Positions 35,930 to 44,236 of a stretch of 64,000 nt of DNA are shown piece after piece (the stretch's first letter is position 1; each line of letters opens with the position of its first letter). The notes under the pieces were generated by a model that saw only the letters and a list, made by a program, of their open reading frames with translations, made no database searches and was not told where the DNA came from. The DNA is from Methyloversatilis sp. XJ19-49 (GTDB lineage Bacteria; Pseudomonadota; Gammaproteobacteria; Burkholderiales; Rhodocyclaceae). Both the position numbers and the translations under genes were made by a program. Location: the NCBI RefSeq assembly GCF_024580145.1, contig NZ_JANINI010000012.1, positions 65,582-129,581 of the forward strand, read 5' to 3'.

Positions 35930-37708
35930 ATGAATCTTCCGGCAGGCCAGAACCGGGTCGCCCATGCCATCGCGCAGGCGCTGATCGACGGCTTCGACAA
36001 GCACTATCGCCTTTTCCGCATGGTCAGCGGCAATGCCAAGGAACGTTTCGAGCAGGCGGACTGGCAGGGCCAGCACCGCTGCATCCGCGAGCGCATCCAG
36101 TATTACGACGACCGTGTGCGCGAGTGCGTCGATCGGCTGCACAACGAGTTTCATGCCGATTCGCTGGACGACAACACCTGGCAGCAGGCCAAGCTGCTGT
36201 ACATCGGTCTGCTCGTGAATCATCAGCAGCCGGAACTGGCGGAAACCTTCTTCAATTCGGTCACGACAAAGATCCTGCACCGGCAGTATTTCCACAACGA
36301 CTTCATCTTCGTCCGGCCGGCCATTTCGACCGAGCTGATCGAAAGTTCGCCGCCGACCTGGCGCAGTTACTACCCGAACCAGTCAGGGCTGCGGGTGGCG
36401 ATGAAAACCATCTTCAGCGATTTCGGCTGGAAGCGGCCCTACACCGACCTCGACCGGGATGTCGACTACGTGATGCGTGCCGTGCAGGCGCACCTGGGCG
36501 GCGAGTGGCCGCAACGGGAAGCGAACTTCCAGCTGCAGGTGCTCAGTTCGGCGTTCTACCGCAACAAGGCGGCCTATGTGATCGGCAAGGCGATCAACGG
36601 CCACCAGGAATACCCCTTCATGGTGTCGGTGCTGCATGACCGCAAGGGCGGGCTGTTTCTCGACGCCATCCTGCTCGAACCCTGGCGGGTCAGCGTGATG
36701 TTCTCGCTGTCGCGCGCCTACTTCATGGCCGACATGCAGGTGCCGTCGGCCAACGTGCATTTCCTGCGCGCCCTGATGCCGAAGAAGCCGCGCTCGGAGA
36801 TCTATACGATGCTCGGGCTGGGCAAGCAGGGGAAGACCATGTTCTTCCGCGACCTGATCAATCATTTGCGCCACTCGAACGACAATTTCGTCGAGGCACC
36901 CGGCATCCGCGGACTGGTCATGCTGGTGTTCATGCTTCCGTCCTACCCTTATGTCTTCAAGATCATCAAGGACAAGTTCGGCAGCTCGAAGGACACCGAC
37001 CGGGCAACGGTGAAGCGCAAGTTCCTGATGGTGAAGCAGGTCGACCGCGTCGGCCGCATGGCTGACACCATCGAGTTTTCCGACATCGCGCTGCCGGCGC
37101 ACCGCTTCACGCCCGAGTTGCTGGAGCAGCTCGAAGAGCTGGCGCCGTCGATGATCGAACGCGACGGCGACACGCTGGTGATCCGCCACTGCTATATCGA
37201 GCGGCGCATGATCCCGCTGAACATCTACCTCGAAACCGCCAGCGAGGAACAGATCGATCACGCGGTGTACGAGTACGGCAATGCGATCCGCGAACTGGCG
37301 GTCGCCAACATCTTCCCGGGCGACCTGCTGTGGAAGAACTTCGGCGTCACCCGTTACGGCCGGGTCGTGTTCTACGACTACGACGAGATCGAATTCCTGA
37401 CCGACTGCAATTTCCGCCGCATACCGCCGGCGCCCAGTTTCGAGCATGAAATGTCGGGCGAGGTCTGGTATTCGGTGGCGCGCAACGACATCTTTCCGGA
37501 AGAGTTCGCCACCTTCCTGCTGTCGACGCCCAAGGTGCGGGCCGCTTTCCTGAAGTATCACCGCGACCTGCTGGACGTTAAGTTCTGGCAGGAAACGCAG
37601 CAGCGCATCCGCGAAGGTCACATACAGGACTTCTTTCCGTATCCGGAGCAGCTGCGTTTTTCGCGCCGTTTCGGACATGCCGATGCGCCGTCCGGCGTGC
37701 CTGCGTGA
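35930..37708 (+). CDS. aceK: isocitrate dehydrogenase kinase/phosphatase
   Basis: Predicted 592 aa, the usual size for the family (about 575-600). AceK phosphorylates and dephosphorylates Icd to switch between the TCA cycle and the glyoxylate shunt. The regulatory N-domain (about 1-320) is followed by the kinase-like domain with YPYVFKIIKDKFGSSKD (ATP-binding) and NIFPGDLLWKNFGVTRYGRV plus VFYDYDEIEFLT in the catalytic loop/DFG-like region. It is encoded beside its substrate gene icd. Its stop overlaps the rluE start (GTGA). Confidence 0.96.
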   Translation: MNLPAGQNRVAHAIAQALIDGFDKHYRLFRMVSGNAKERFEQADWQGQHRCIRERIQYYDDRVRECVDRLHNEFHADSLDDNTWQQAKLLYIGLLVNHQQPELAETFFNSVTTKILHRQYFHNDFIFVRPAISTELIESSPPTWRSYYPNQSGLRVAMKTIFSDFGWKRPYTDLDRDVDYVMRAVQAHLGGEWPQREANFQLQVLSSAFYRNKAAYVIGKAINGHQEYPFMVSVLHDRKGGLFLDAILLEPWRVSVMFSLSRAYFMADMQVPSANVHFLRALMPKKPRSEIYTMLGLGKQGKTMFFRDLINHLRHSNDNFVEAPGIRGLVMLVFMLPSYPYVFKIIKDKFGSSKDTDRATVKRKFLMVKQVDRVGRMADTIEFSDIALPAHRFTPELLEQLEELAPSMIERDGDTLVIRHCYIERRMIPLNIYLETASEEQIDHAVYEYGNAIRELAVANIFPGDLLWKNFGVTRYGRVVFYDYDEIEFLTDCNFRRIPPAPSFEHEMSGEVWYSVARNDIFPEEFATFLLSTPKVRAAFLKYHRDLLDVKFWQETQQRIREGHIQDFFPYPEQLRFSRRFGHADAPSGVPA

Positions 37709-38298
37709 GCCGTCTCCTGCTGCTGAACAAGCCGTTCGGCGTGATCTGCCAGTTTTCCGCCGACGGTCTGCACCCGACGCTGGCGGACTGGGTCGACGTA
37801 CCCGGGGTCTATCCGGCCGGTCGCCTGGACACCGACAGCGAAGGGCTGCTGCTGCTGACGGACGACGGCGCGCTGCAGCATCGCATCACCGATCCTAAGC
37901 ACAAGATGGTCAAGCGCTACCGGGTGCAGGTCGAACGGGTGCCGGACGAAGCTGCGCTGGATCGTCTGCGTGCCGGTGTGACGCTGAAGGACGGTCCGAC
38001 ACGCCCGTGCGCCGTGCGCCGCATCGACGAACCGGCCGGTCTGTGGCCGCGCGATCCGCCGGTGCGCCACCGCGTCGCGGTACCCACCTGCTGGCTCGAA
38101 CTCGACATCAGCGAGGGGCGCAACCGCCAGGTCCGCCGGATGACGGCAGCGATCGGCCATCCGACGCTGCGTCTGATCCGTATCGCCATCGGCCCGTGGC
38201 AACTTGGTGGCCTGCAACCGGGTCAATGGCATGAAACGGAGGCCGCCAGCTTTGTGCCATCCGCCCTGCGCAGCCCCGTCCGATCTAGCGCAGACTGA
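37705..38298 (+). CDS. rluE: 23S rRNA pseudouridine synthase RluE-like
   Basis: Predicted 197 aa; the GTG at 37705 overlaps the aceK TGA. It lacks an S4 domain and starts with the catalytic core: LLLLNKPFGVICQF and PAGRLDTDSEGLLLLTDDG, with catalytic D42. The motifs KRYRVQV and EGRNRQVRRMTAAIGHPTLR complete an RsuA/RluB/E/F family enzyme. RluE modifies U2457 of 23S rRNA in E. coli; the assignment among paralogues is by length and context. Confidence 0.85.
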   Translation: MSRLLLLNKPFGVICQFSADGLHPTLADWVDVPGVYPAGRLDTDSEGLLLLTDDGALQHRITDPKHKMVKRYRVQVERVPDEAALDRLRAGVTLKDGPTRPCAVRRIDEPAGLWPRDPPVRHRVAVPTCWLELDISEGRNRQVRRMTAAIGHPTLRLIRIAIGPWQLGGLQPGQWHETEAASFVPSALRSPVRSSAD

Positions 38299-38357
38299 CG
38301 TCGATCAATACGTACCGCTTCGTTTCCGTCACCATCCTTGCCACCTGACCGCCTGTC

Positions 38358-38792
38358 ATGATCAGAAGACTGTTTTGCCTGCTGTGGATTGCACTGAGCA
38401 CCGGCACTCATGCCGCGCCGCCTGCAGTGGATCTGGCAGTCGGCATGTACCGCGTCAAGGCTGAAGTCGCGCGCACGCAGTCGGCGCGCATGACCGGCCT
38501 GATGCACCGCACCGAAATGCCGGCCGATGCGGGCATGCTGTTCGTGTTCCCGCAGGTACAGACGCACTGCATGTGGATGCGCAACACGCTGATTCCGCTC
38601 AGCGTCGCCTTCATCGACGCGCAGGGCGTGGTCATCAACATTGCCGACATGACGCCGCACGACGAAACATCGCACTGCGCGACCCGGCCGGCGCGCTACG
38701 CGCTTGAAACGAACGCGGGCTGGTTTGCGTCCCGCAAGCTCACCGCTGGCGCAAAAGTCGCCGGGCTCGAACGCATTCCTGCACCCGAATGA
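38358..38792 (+). CDS. DUF192 family exported protein
   Basis: Predicted 144 aa. A signal peptide (about 1-19, cleavage near THAAPPA) precedes the DUF192 beta fold. The family pattern is seen in [37 protein letters not shown] and [20 protein letters not shown]. Function of the family is unknown. It lies upstream of pdxH; the ATGA overlap at 38789 is avoided by preferring the later pdxH start. Confidence 0.88.
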   Translation: MIRRLFCLLWIALSTGTHAAPPAVDLAVGMYRVKAEVARTQSARMTGLMHRTEMPADAGMLFVFPQVQTHCMWMRNTLIPLSVAFIDAQGVVINIADMTPHDETSHCATRPARYALETNAGWFASRKLTAGAKVAGLERIPAPE

Positions 38793-38803
38793 AGGAGACT
38801 TTG

Positions 38804-39442
38804 ATGGATCCGACTCAGCACCGCATCGACTACACCCTCGGCAGCCTCGACGAGACGGCCGCATCCGATGATCCGATCGTGCAGTTCCGCAGCTGGTTCG
38901 AGGACGCAGGTCGCGTGGTCGAGCGCGATCCGAATGCGATGACGCTGGCCACCGTCGGCGCCGATGGTCGTCCCAGTGCCCGCATCGTGCTGCTGCGCGG
39001 CTATGGCGACGACGGATTCGTCTTCTTCACGAACTACGACAGTCGCAAGGGCGACGAGCTTGCCGGCAACCCGCACGCCAGTCTGCTGCTGTTCTGGGCG
39101 GCGCTGGAACGGCAGATCCGTATCGAGGGCAGGGTGAGCCGGGTCAGCGCGGAGGAGTCGGACGCCTATTTTTCGCTGCGCCCGCTCGGCAACCGGTTGG
39201 GCGCCTGGGCATCACCACAGAGCCGCGAGATTCCGAGTCGCGAGTCGCTGGCCGAACGGGTCCGGCAGTTCGAGGCGAAATTCGGCTCGGCGCCGCCGCG
39301 TCCCGAGAACTGGGGTGGCTATCGTCTGCAGCCGGATGCGATCGAATTCTGGCAGGGCAGGTCGGATCGCCTGCACGATCGGTTGCTGTACCGGCGCAGC
39401 CAGCCTGGAACGGCATGGTCGCGCGTCAGGCTTGCGCCGTAA
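38804..39442 (+). CDS. pdxH: pyridoxamine 5'-phosphate oxidase
   Basis: Predicted 212 aa. The ATG at 38804 is preferred because AAGGAG lies at 38792-38797, six bases before; an ATG at 38789 would add five residues. PdxH oxidises pyridoxine/pyridoxamine phosphate to PLP with FMN. FMN- and substrate-binding stretches are [40 protein letters not shown] and the C-terminal [20 protein letters not shown]. Confidence 0.95.
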   Translation: MDPTQHRIDYTLGSLDETAASDDPIVQFRSWFEDAGRVVERDPNAMTLATVGADGRPSARIVLLRGYGDDGFVFFTNYDSRKGDELAGNPHASLLLFWAALERQIRIEGRVSRVSAEESDAYFSLRPLGNRLGAWASPQSREIPSRESLAERVRQFEAKFGSAPPRPENWGGYRLQPDAIEFWQGRSDRLHDRLLYRRSQPGTAWSRVRLAP

Positions 39443-39466
39443 GGAGATTCCGTGGAAACACCGGCC

Positions 39467-39488
39467 ACGCCGGCAATCAGGCCGGCGT
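39467..39488. terminator. hairpin between convergent pdxH and pgi
   Basis: Stem ACGCCGGC / GCCGGCGT with a 6-nt loop (39467-39488) in the 52-bp gap between convergent genes. There is no T-run, so it may be only a weak terminator. Confidence 0.45.
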
Positions 39489-39494
39489 CAGACG

Positions 39495-41084
39495 TCAGCC
39501 CGGCTTGCCCAGCGCGGCATGCAGACCGCGGGTCGATGCATCGGCATCTGCCGGCAGGTTTCCGCTGGCAAGGGCGCGCGCCATCTGCTTGCCGTATTCG
39601 ACGCCGTACTGGTCGAAGCTGTTGATGCCCAGCAGCCAGCCCTGCACGAACACCTTGTGTTCATACATTGCAAGCAGCTGACCCAGCGTACGCGGGTTCA
39701 GTTGCGGCATCAGCAGCGTGGTGCTGGGCTGGTTGCCCGGGCAGGCGACATGCGGTGACAGCCGGGTGGCTTCCTGCTCCGACAGCCCGCTGCGCCGCAG
39801 CTCGTCAAGTGCCTCGTCGCGCGTCTTGCCGCGCATCAGCGCGGCACTTTGCGCAAGCGCATTCAACTGCACCATGCGCGTGCGCTCGTCGGGCGCATGA
39901 CGCGGCACAATGAAATGCATGGGCATCATGCGCGTGCCCTGATAGAACTGCTGGTGGTAGGCGTGCTGACCGACGATGCCCGAACCACCCCACACGACCG
40001 GTGCGCTCGGCGCCCGGCTCAGCTCACCGGTCGATGTGCAGCGCTTGCCGTTGCTTTCCATCTCCAGTTGCTGCAAGTAGGTCGGCAGGCTTCGCAGAAG
40101 ATGGCTGTAGGGCAGCACGGCCAGCGTTTCCAGACCCATGCCGCTGGCGTTCCAGAAATCGATCAGGCCCATCATGACCGGCAGGTTGCTGCTCATCGGC
40201 GCCTGGGTGAAATGCTCGTCCATGGAGCGAGCGCCATCCAGCATTTCGCGGAAGGCCGGCATGCCGATCGCGCAGGCCAGCGGCAGCGCGATCGAGGACC
40301 ATACCGAGTAGCGGCCACCGACCCATTCCGGCAGGAAAAGGCAGCGTTCAGCCGGTACCCCGAGTTCCTGCGCCGCCGCGGGACGGTTGGTCACGGCAAA
40401 CAGATGTTGGCCGACCCCCGCGCTGCCCAGCCCGTCGGCCAGCCACTTCATCGCCACCTTTGCGTTGGCCAGCGTTTCCTGCGTGGTGAAACTTTTCGAA
40501 GACAACACAAACGCGGTGTGCGCTGGCTTGCAGTCTCGCAAGGCCATGTCAAGCGCTACCGGATCGAGGTTTGCCACCAACTTGACCACCGGGCCGTCGC
40601 ACTGCGGTTCGAGCGTTTCCATCGCGAGCCGCGGACCGAGGTCAGAGCCACCGATGCCCAGATTGATCACGTGAGTGATGGTCTGGCCGGTTGCTCCGAG
40701 CAATTCGCGTCGACGGATCAGACCCACCCAGTGTTCGAGTGCGCCGAGGCAATCGCGCACCAGTTCGGCGTGAGCGCCGTCGCGCGCGCGCAGCGCCATG
40801 TGCAGCGCGGCGCGGCGCTCGGTGAAATTCACCTGGTCTCCGGCAGCCAGCGCACGGATGCCGCGCGGAAGGTCGAGCGCATGCACCAGTTCCATCAGCA
40901 GCGACAGGGTTTCATCGTCGACGCGCTGCTTCGAGTAATCCATCAGCCAGCCGTCGTGCGCGAGCGAAAAGCGCGCGAATCGCTCGCTGTCCTGTTCGAA
41001 GAAATTCCGCAGGTGCACGCGCGACAGCTGGATCGCCTTGGACCTCAGGGCCGGCCATGCGGATGTCTGCATCAGCAGGTTCAT
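39495..41084 (-). CDS. pgi: glucose-6-phosphate isomerase
   Basis: Predicted 529 aa. Both PGI signatures are visible: WVGGRYSVWSSIALPLA and GINSFDQYGVEYGK. The sugar-phosphate loop NLGIGGSDLGPRLA, VLSSKSFTTQET and catalytic Glu/His region (SSKS...) are intact. It interconverts glucose-6-P and fructose-6-P. It is a single gene, convergent with pdxH. Confidence 0.96.
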   Translation of the reverse strand: MNLLMQTSAWPALRSKAIQLSRVHLRNFFEQDSERFARFSLAHDGWLMDYSKQRVDDETLSLLMELVHALDLPRGIRALAAGDQVNFTERRAALHMALRARDGAHAELVRDCLGALEHWVGLIRRRELLGATGQTITHVINLGIGGSDLGPRLAMETLEPQCDGPVVKLVANLDPVALDMALRDCKPAHTAFVLSSKSFTTQETLANAKVAMKWLADGLGSAGVGQHLFAVTNRPAAAQELGVPAERCLFLPEWVGGRYSVWSSIALPLACAIGMPAFREMLDGARSMDEHFTQAPMSSNLPVMMGLIDFWNASGMGLETLAVLPYSHLLRSLPTYLQQLEMESNGKRCTSTGELSRAPSAPVVWGGSGIVGQHAYHQQFYQGTRMMPMHFIVPRHAPDERTRMVQLNALAQSAALMRGKTRDEALDELRRSGLSEQEATRLSPHVACPGNQPSTTLLMPQLNPRTLGQLLAMYEHKVFVQGWLLGINSFDQYGVEYGKQMARALASGNLPADADASTRGLHAALGKPG

Positions 41085-41123
41085 GTGTTCCGCTTTCTTT
41101 CTTCTGTCAGTGAATGCGTCGGT

Positions 41124-42779
41124 TCAGCTTCGCCTGTACAGCATGAATCGCTCGTGCCGGTCGCCCGGTCGCCGACCTTCCCACACGATCGACCAGCTTG
41201 CGTCGAGCACGGGGCGCTGGCCGCCCCGTCCATGGTACGCAAGCAGGGTGTCACATTGTCGGCCGGCTGTGCTCATCGCATTGACCGGCTTCAGACCAAC
41301 GAAATAATAGAACGCAGCCCGGTGGCTGTCCTGCAACCCGCTGAACGCAATGCACCCGCCGCCCGCCGGCAACGCCCGTGCGATCTGGCCGGCGACGTCG
41401 CGATAGCTGCGACCGTAGTCGATCCAGGGCAACCACAGGCTGCTCAGCAGGAACCATATCAGCAATACGCCGCATCCCCAGGTGACCGCTCCGCGTGTCG
41501 GCGTTCTGGGGGAGCGCAACAGCATCCAAAGCCAGGCCAGTGACACGATGGTGGCGAGAATGAACGGCCCCCACGACAGCGCCATGACGAAACCCGGTTC
41601 AAGCTTCGAGAAGGTACGCGCGAAACGTTCCGGCCAGCCGGTCAGCATGGCGACCCAGCCCAGCCAGATGACAAAGCCGAGCAGCGAAAAGGTCATCACC
41701 CCGAACCAGTCCAGCGCGTTCGCCGCGCCGCGCCGCAGGGCCGGAAGGCCTGCGCTGCCCAGTACGACCAGTGGCGCCAGCAATGGCAGTGCGCGCTGGT
41801 TGCGCACGATGCCGTCGCCGCTGACCTGCACGAACAGCAGCACGAACAGCAGCAGCGGCAGCGAAAACACCGGCGACCGCCACTGATGCCTTCGCTTCCA
41901 AAGCGCCCAGCCGGCCAGCGGCAGTGCCGGCCAGGCAAACCAGGCGAGCACCTTGATCCATTCCGCAGCATCGGCGGCGATCCGGGGGCCATCGGGAATC
42001 AGGCGGTCGAAATCATGCTGCCAGACGCGGGCTGCATGAGCCGGGTCGAGCAGCAGTACCCAGCTGGCCGCGAGCAGCGCACCGATCGCCATCGCAAGCG
42101 GCAGCGCAACCATGCGTGAAGCGGTGCCGGCGACGCTGCGCCACACCGGCAGCAGCGGCATCGCCGCTGCTGCAATCAGCAGGATGGCGGCCAGCCACAG
42201 CCCGGTACCCAGTCCGGCGACGGCAAGGGCGAGCACCAGTGCGGCACCGCCATGCCAGGGTTTGCGCGCCACCAGCGCCAGCGCCCACATGCCGATGCCG
42301 AGCGCTGCCAGCATGGTGGTGGCCGGTTGCGCATCGTGCAGATGCACCACGACGCCGATGTTGGCGAGCGCCAGAAGGGGTGCGATTCGCGCCGCCGGCG
42401 GTCCGTACAGTTCGCGTGCCGCACCGGCGCTGCCCCACACCCATAACGCAGCGAAGAACGCGCTGGCCACGCGTGCGCTGTCGGCAAAGCTCGAGCCGAG
42501 CCAGCTGCCGATCTGCCCGGTGAGGGCGGCCACCCAGTGGAACAGCGGTGGGCTGTCCAGCCAGACCTGTCCGGCCAGGCGCGGCAGCAGCCATTCGCCT
42601 TCGCGTGCGAAGGCCAGCGCGATGCCGATGTGCAGCGCATCGTCGCCCTTCCACGGGTCGCGGCCGAACAGTCCGGTGAACAGGTAAACCAGCACGACAG
42701 CCAGGACGAAGGCAGTTTGCGGCGGATCACCGATCAGGAAGTTTCGCGGGGTCTGGCGCAGCAACGGCGGGAGCGTCAT
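41124..42779 (-). CDS. membrane glycosyltransferase, GT39/ArnT-like (GT-C)
   Basis: Predicted 551 aa with about 11-12 hydrophobic helices. An acidic pair in the first periplasmic loop (KGDDALHIGIALAFAREGEW) and the SPPLFHWVAALTGQIGS loop are typical of the PMT/ArnT GT-C superfamily. That superfamily transfers sugars from polyprenyl-phosphate carriers to lipids or proteins. The C-terminal 90 residues form a small soluble periplasmic domain. The acceptor is unknown; lipid A, O-antigen or glycoprotein are all possible. It is downstream of rpmE but apparently separate. Confidence 0.78.
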   Translation of the reverse strand: MTLPPLLRQTPRNFLIGDPPQTAFVLAVVLVYLFTGLFGRDPWKGDDALHIGIALAFAREGEWLLPRLAGQVWLDSPPLFHWVAALTGQIGSWLGSSFADSARVASAFFAALWVWGSAGAARELYGPPAARIAPLLALANIGVVVHLHDAQPATTMLAALGIGMWALALVARKPWHGGAALVLALAVAGLGTGLWLAAILLIAAAAMPLLPVWRSVAGTASRMVALPLAMAIGALLAASWVLLLDPAHAARVWQHDFDRLIPDGPRIAADAAEWIKVLAWFAWPALPLAGWALWKRRHQWRSPVFSLPLLLFVLLFVQVSGDGIVRNQRALPLLAPLVVLGSAGLPALRRGAANALDWFGVMTFSLLGFVIWLGWVAMLTGWPERFARTFSKLEPGFVMALSWGPFILATIVSLAWLWMLLRSPRTPTRGAVTWGCGVLLIWFLLSSLWLPWIDYGRSYRDVAGQIARALPAGGGCIAFSGLQDSHRAAFYYFVGLKPVNAMSTAGRQCDTLLAYHGRGGQRPVLDASWSIVWEGRRPGDRHERFMLYRRS

Positions 42780-42916
42780 CGGAACGATCAGTCAGGGTGG
42801 CGGGCGGATTTTAGGGGCAGTCGGGCCGGCCGTGTTTGTCACCATACGGTGCGCGGGCGCTTGACTGGATCCGGCGTCCGGGTAGGGCGGCCTCTTCGAA
42901 AAGTGCGGCCGGAAAT

Positions 42917-42943
42917 GAAAAAAGGCAGCCATTGGCTGCCTTT
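42917..42943 (-). terminator. terminator of rpmE
   Basis: Stem AAAGGCAGCC / GGCTGCCTTT with loop ATT (42921-42943). On the minus strand it is followed by a T-run. Confidence 0.9.
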
Positions 42944-42962
42944 CAGCAAACGTGCAGCCTGA

Positions 42963-43175
42963 TCAGCTGCGCGGCACGTTGGCGTATTTCTGACGGAAGC
43001 GCTCGACGCGACCTGCGGTGTCGATGATCTTCTGCTTGCCGGTGTAGAACGGGTGGCACTGCGAGCACACTTCAACATGCAGCGGTTTGCCGAGCGTCGA
43101 ACGTGTTTCGAAGGTATTGCCGCACGAGCAGGTGACGGCGACGGCAACGTAATTAGGGTGGATATCTTGTTTCAT
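42963..43175 (-). CDS. rpmE: 50S ribosomal protein L31 (zinc form)
   Basis: Predicted 70 aa from [20 protein letters not shown]. The zinc-binding Cys/His set (CSCG at 16-19 and CSQCH at 37-41) marks the C+ form that stores zinc. It is single-copy and separate from the L31 paralogue type. Confidence 0.97.
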   Translation of the reverse strand: MKQDIHPNYVAVAVTCSCGNTFETRSTLGKPLHVEVCSQCHPFYTGKQKIIDTAGRVERFRQKYANVPRS

Positions 43176-43307
43176 GCCTGTACTTTCACTGATGCAGTGC
43201 CGCCGGTCGGCCGCAACTGCTGGACATCGAACCCCGGGTCGGCTGCGCCATGTTCGGCCCATGCAGACGGTGCCCGCGGAGGAAAAACCAGCATTATGGA
43301 TGGGAAT

Positions 43308-44234
43308 TCAATCCGGTTCAAGCGCCCCCGCTATTGGCGCCCGATCGGCCGGCGCCTCGGGCGTGACGGTGACGCACACCTCGATGGTGTGTTCGCCGCC
43401 GCCGAGGATGACGCCGCGCATCGGCGTCACATCGCTGAAGTCACGTCCCCAGCCGACGGTGATGTGCTGATCGTCCGGCTGCACGCAGTTGGTCGGGTCG
43501 AAGTCGATCCAGCCGGTGCCCGGACAGAACACCGACACCCATGCGTGCGATGCGTCGGCACCGATGAGCCGGGGTTTGCCGGGTGGCGGAAGGGTCAGCA
43601 GATAGCCGCTGACATATCGCGCCGGCAGACCGAGTGCGCGCAGACAGCCGATCATGAAGTGCGCGAAGTCCTGACACACGCCGCGCCTTTCCTTCAGCAG
43701 GGTTTCCAGCGGCGTGCTGACCGTCGTCGCCTCCGGATCGAACTCGAAGTCGCGGTGAATCCGTTGCATCAATGCGCTTGCCGCTTCGAACAGCGGCCGG
43801 CCCCGATGAAAATCGAGCCGTGCATAGCGGCCGAGGACGGGCAAAGGTTCGATGTGCGGGCTGGCATAAAGAAACTGGCAAGGTTCGAGCAGCGGTGCCG
43901 GACCGACCTGATGCAGGCGATCCCGCACATGTTCCCACGAAGGTGACGCGGGGCTGTCGGCCGCTTCGCGACCGGTCACTTCGACCGTTGAATCGGCCAC
44001 CACGACCAGTTCGTCGTGTGCGGCGCTGACCGTGAAACTGTCCACCAGATTGCCGAAGTAGTCCCGCCGGGCGCGCCTCTCGGCGGGCACCGGATCGATG
44101 TCGACGGCGTGTTCGAGCGTGATCTGGCGCGGTGTTTCGCGCGGCGTCAGATGCAGCATCTGGCGCGACAGCGAAACCGGACGCGCATAGGCGTAGCGGG
44201 TTTCGTGCAGCACGTTGTAGCGGACGCGCTTCAT
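43308..44234 (-). CDS. transglutaminase-like protein (bacterial transglutaminase family)
   Basis: Predicted 308 aa from MKRVRYNVLHETRYAYARPV; the longer frame reads back across the previous gene. The N-terminal beta domain (about 1-140) is followed by the transglutaminase core with the triad Cys (RRGVCQDFAHF), His (DASHAWVSVF) and Asp (GWIDFDPTN). Proteins of this type appear with circularly permuted ATP-grasp/alpha-E proteins, as here, and are thought to make or cut an isopeptide-type bond. It begins 2 bp past the ATP-grasp gene stop, so the two are coupled. The substrate is unknown. Confidence 0.88.
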   Translation of the reverse strand: MKRVRYNVLHETRYAYARPVSLSRQMLHLTPRETPRQITLEHAVDIDPVPAERRARRDYFGNLVDSFTVSAAHDELVVVADSTVEVTGREAADSPASPSWEHVRDRLHQVGPAPLLEPCQFLYASPHIEPLPVLGRYARLDFHRGRPLFEAASALMQRIHRDFEFDPEATTVSTPLETLLKERRGVCQDFAHFMIGCLRALGLPARYVSGYLLTLPPPGKPRLIGADASHAWVSVFCPGTGWIDFDPTNCVQPDDQHITVGWGRDFSDVTPMRGVILGGGEHTIEVCVTVTPEAPADRAPIAGALEPD

Positions 44235-44236
44235 GA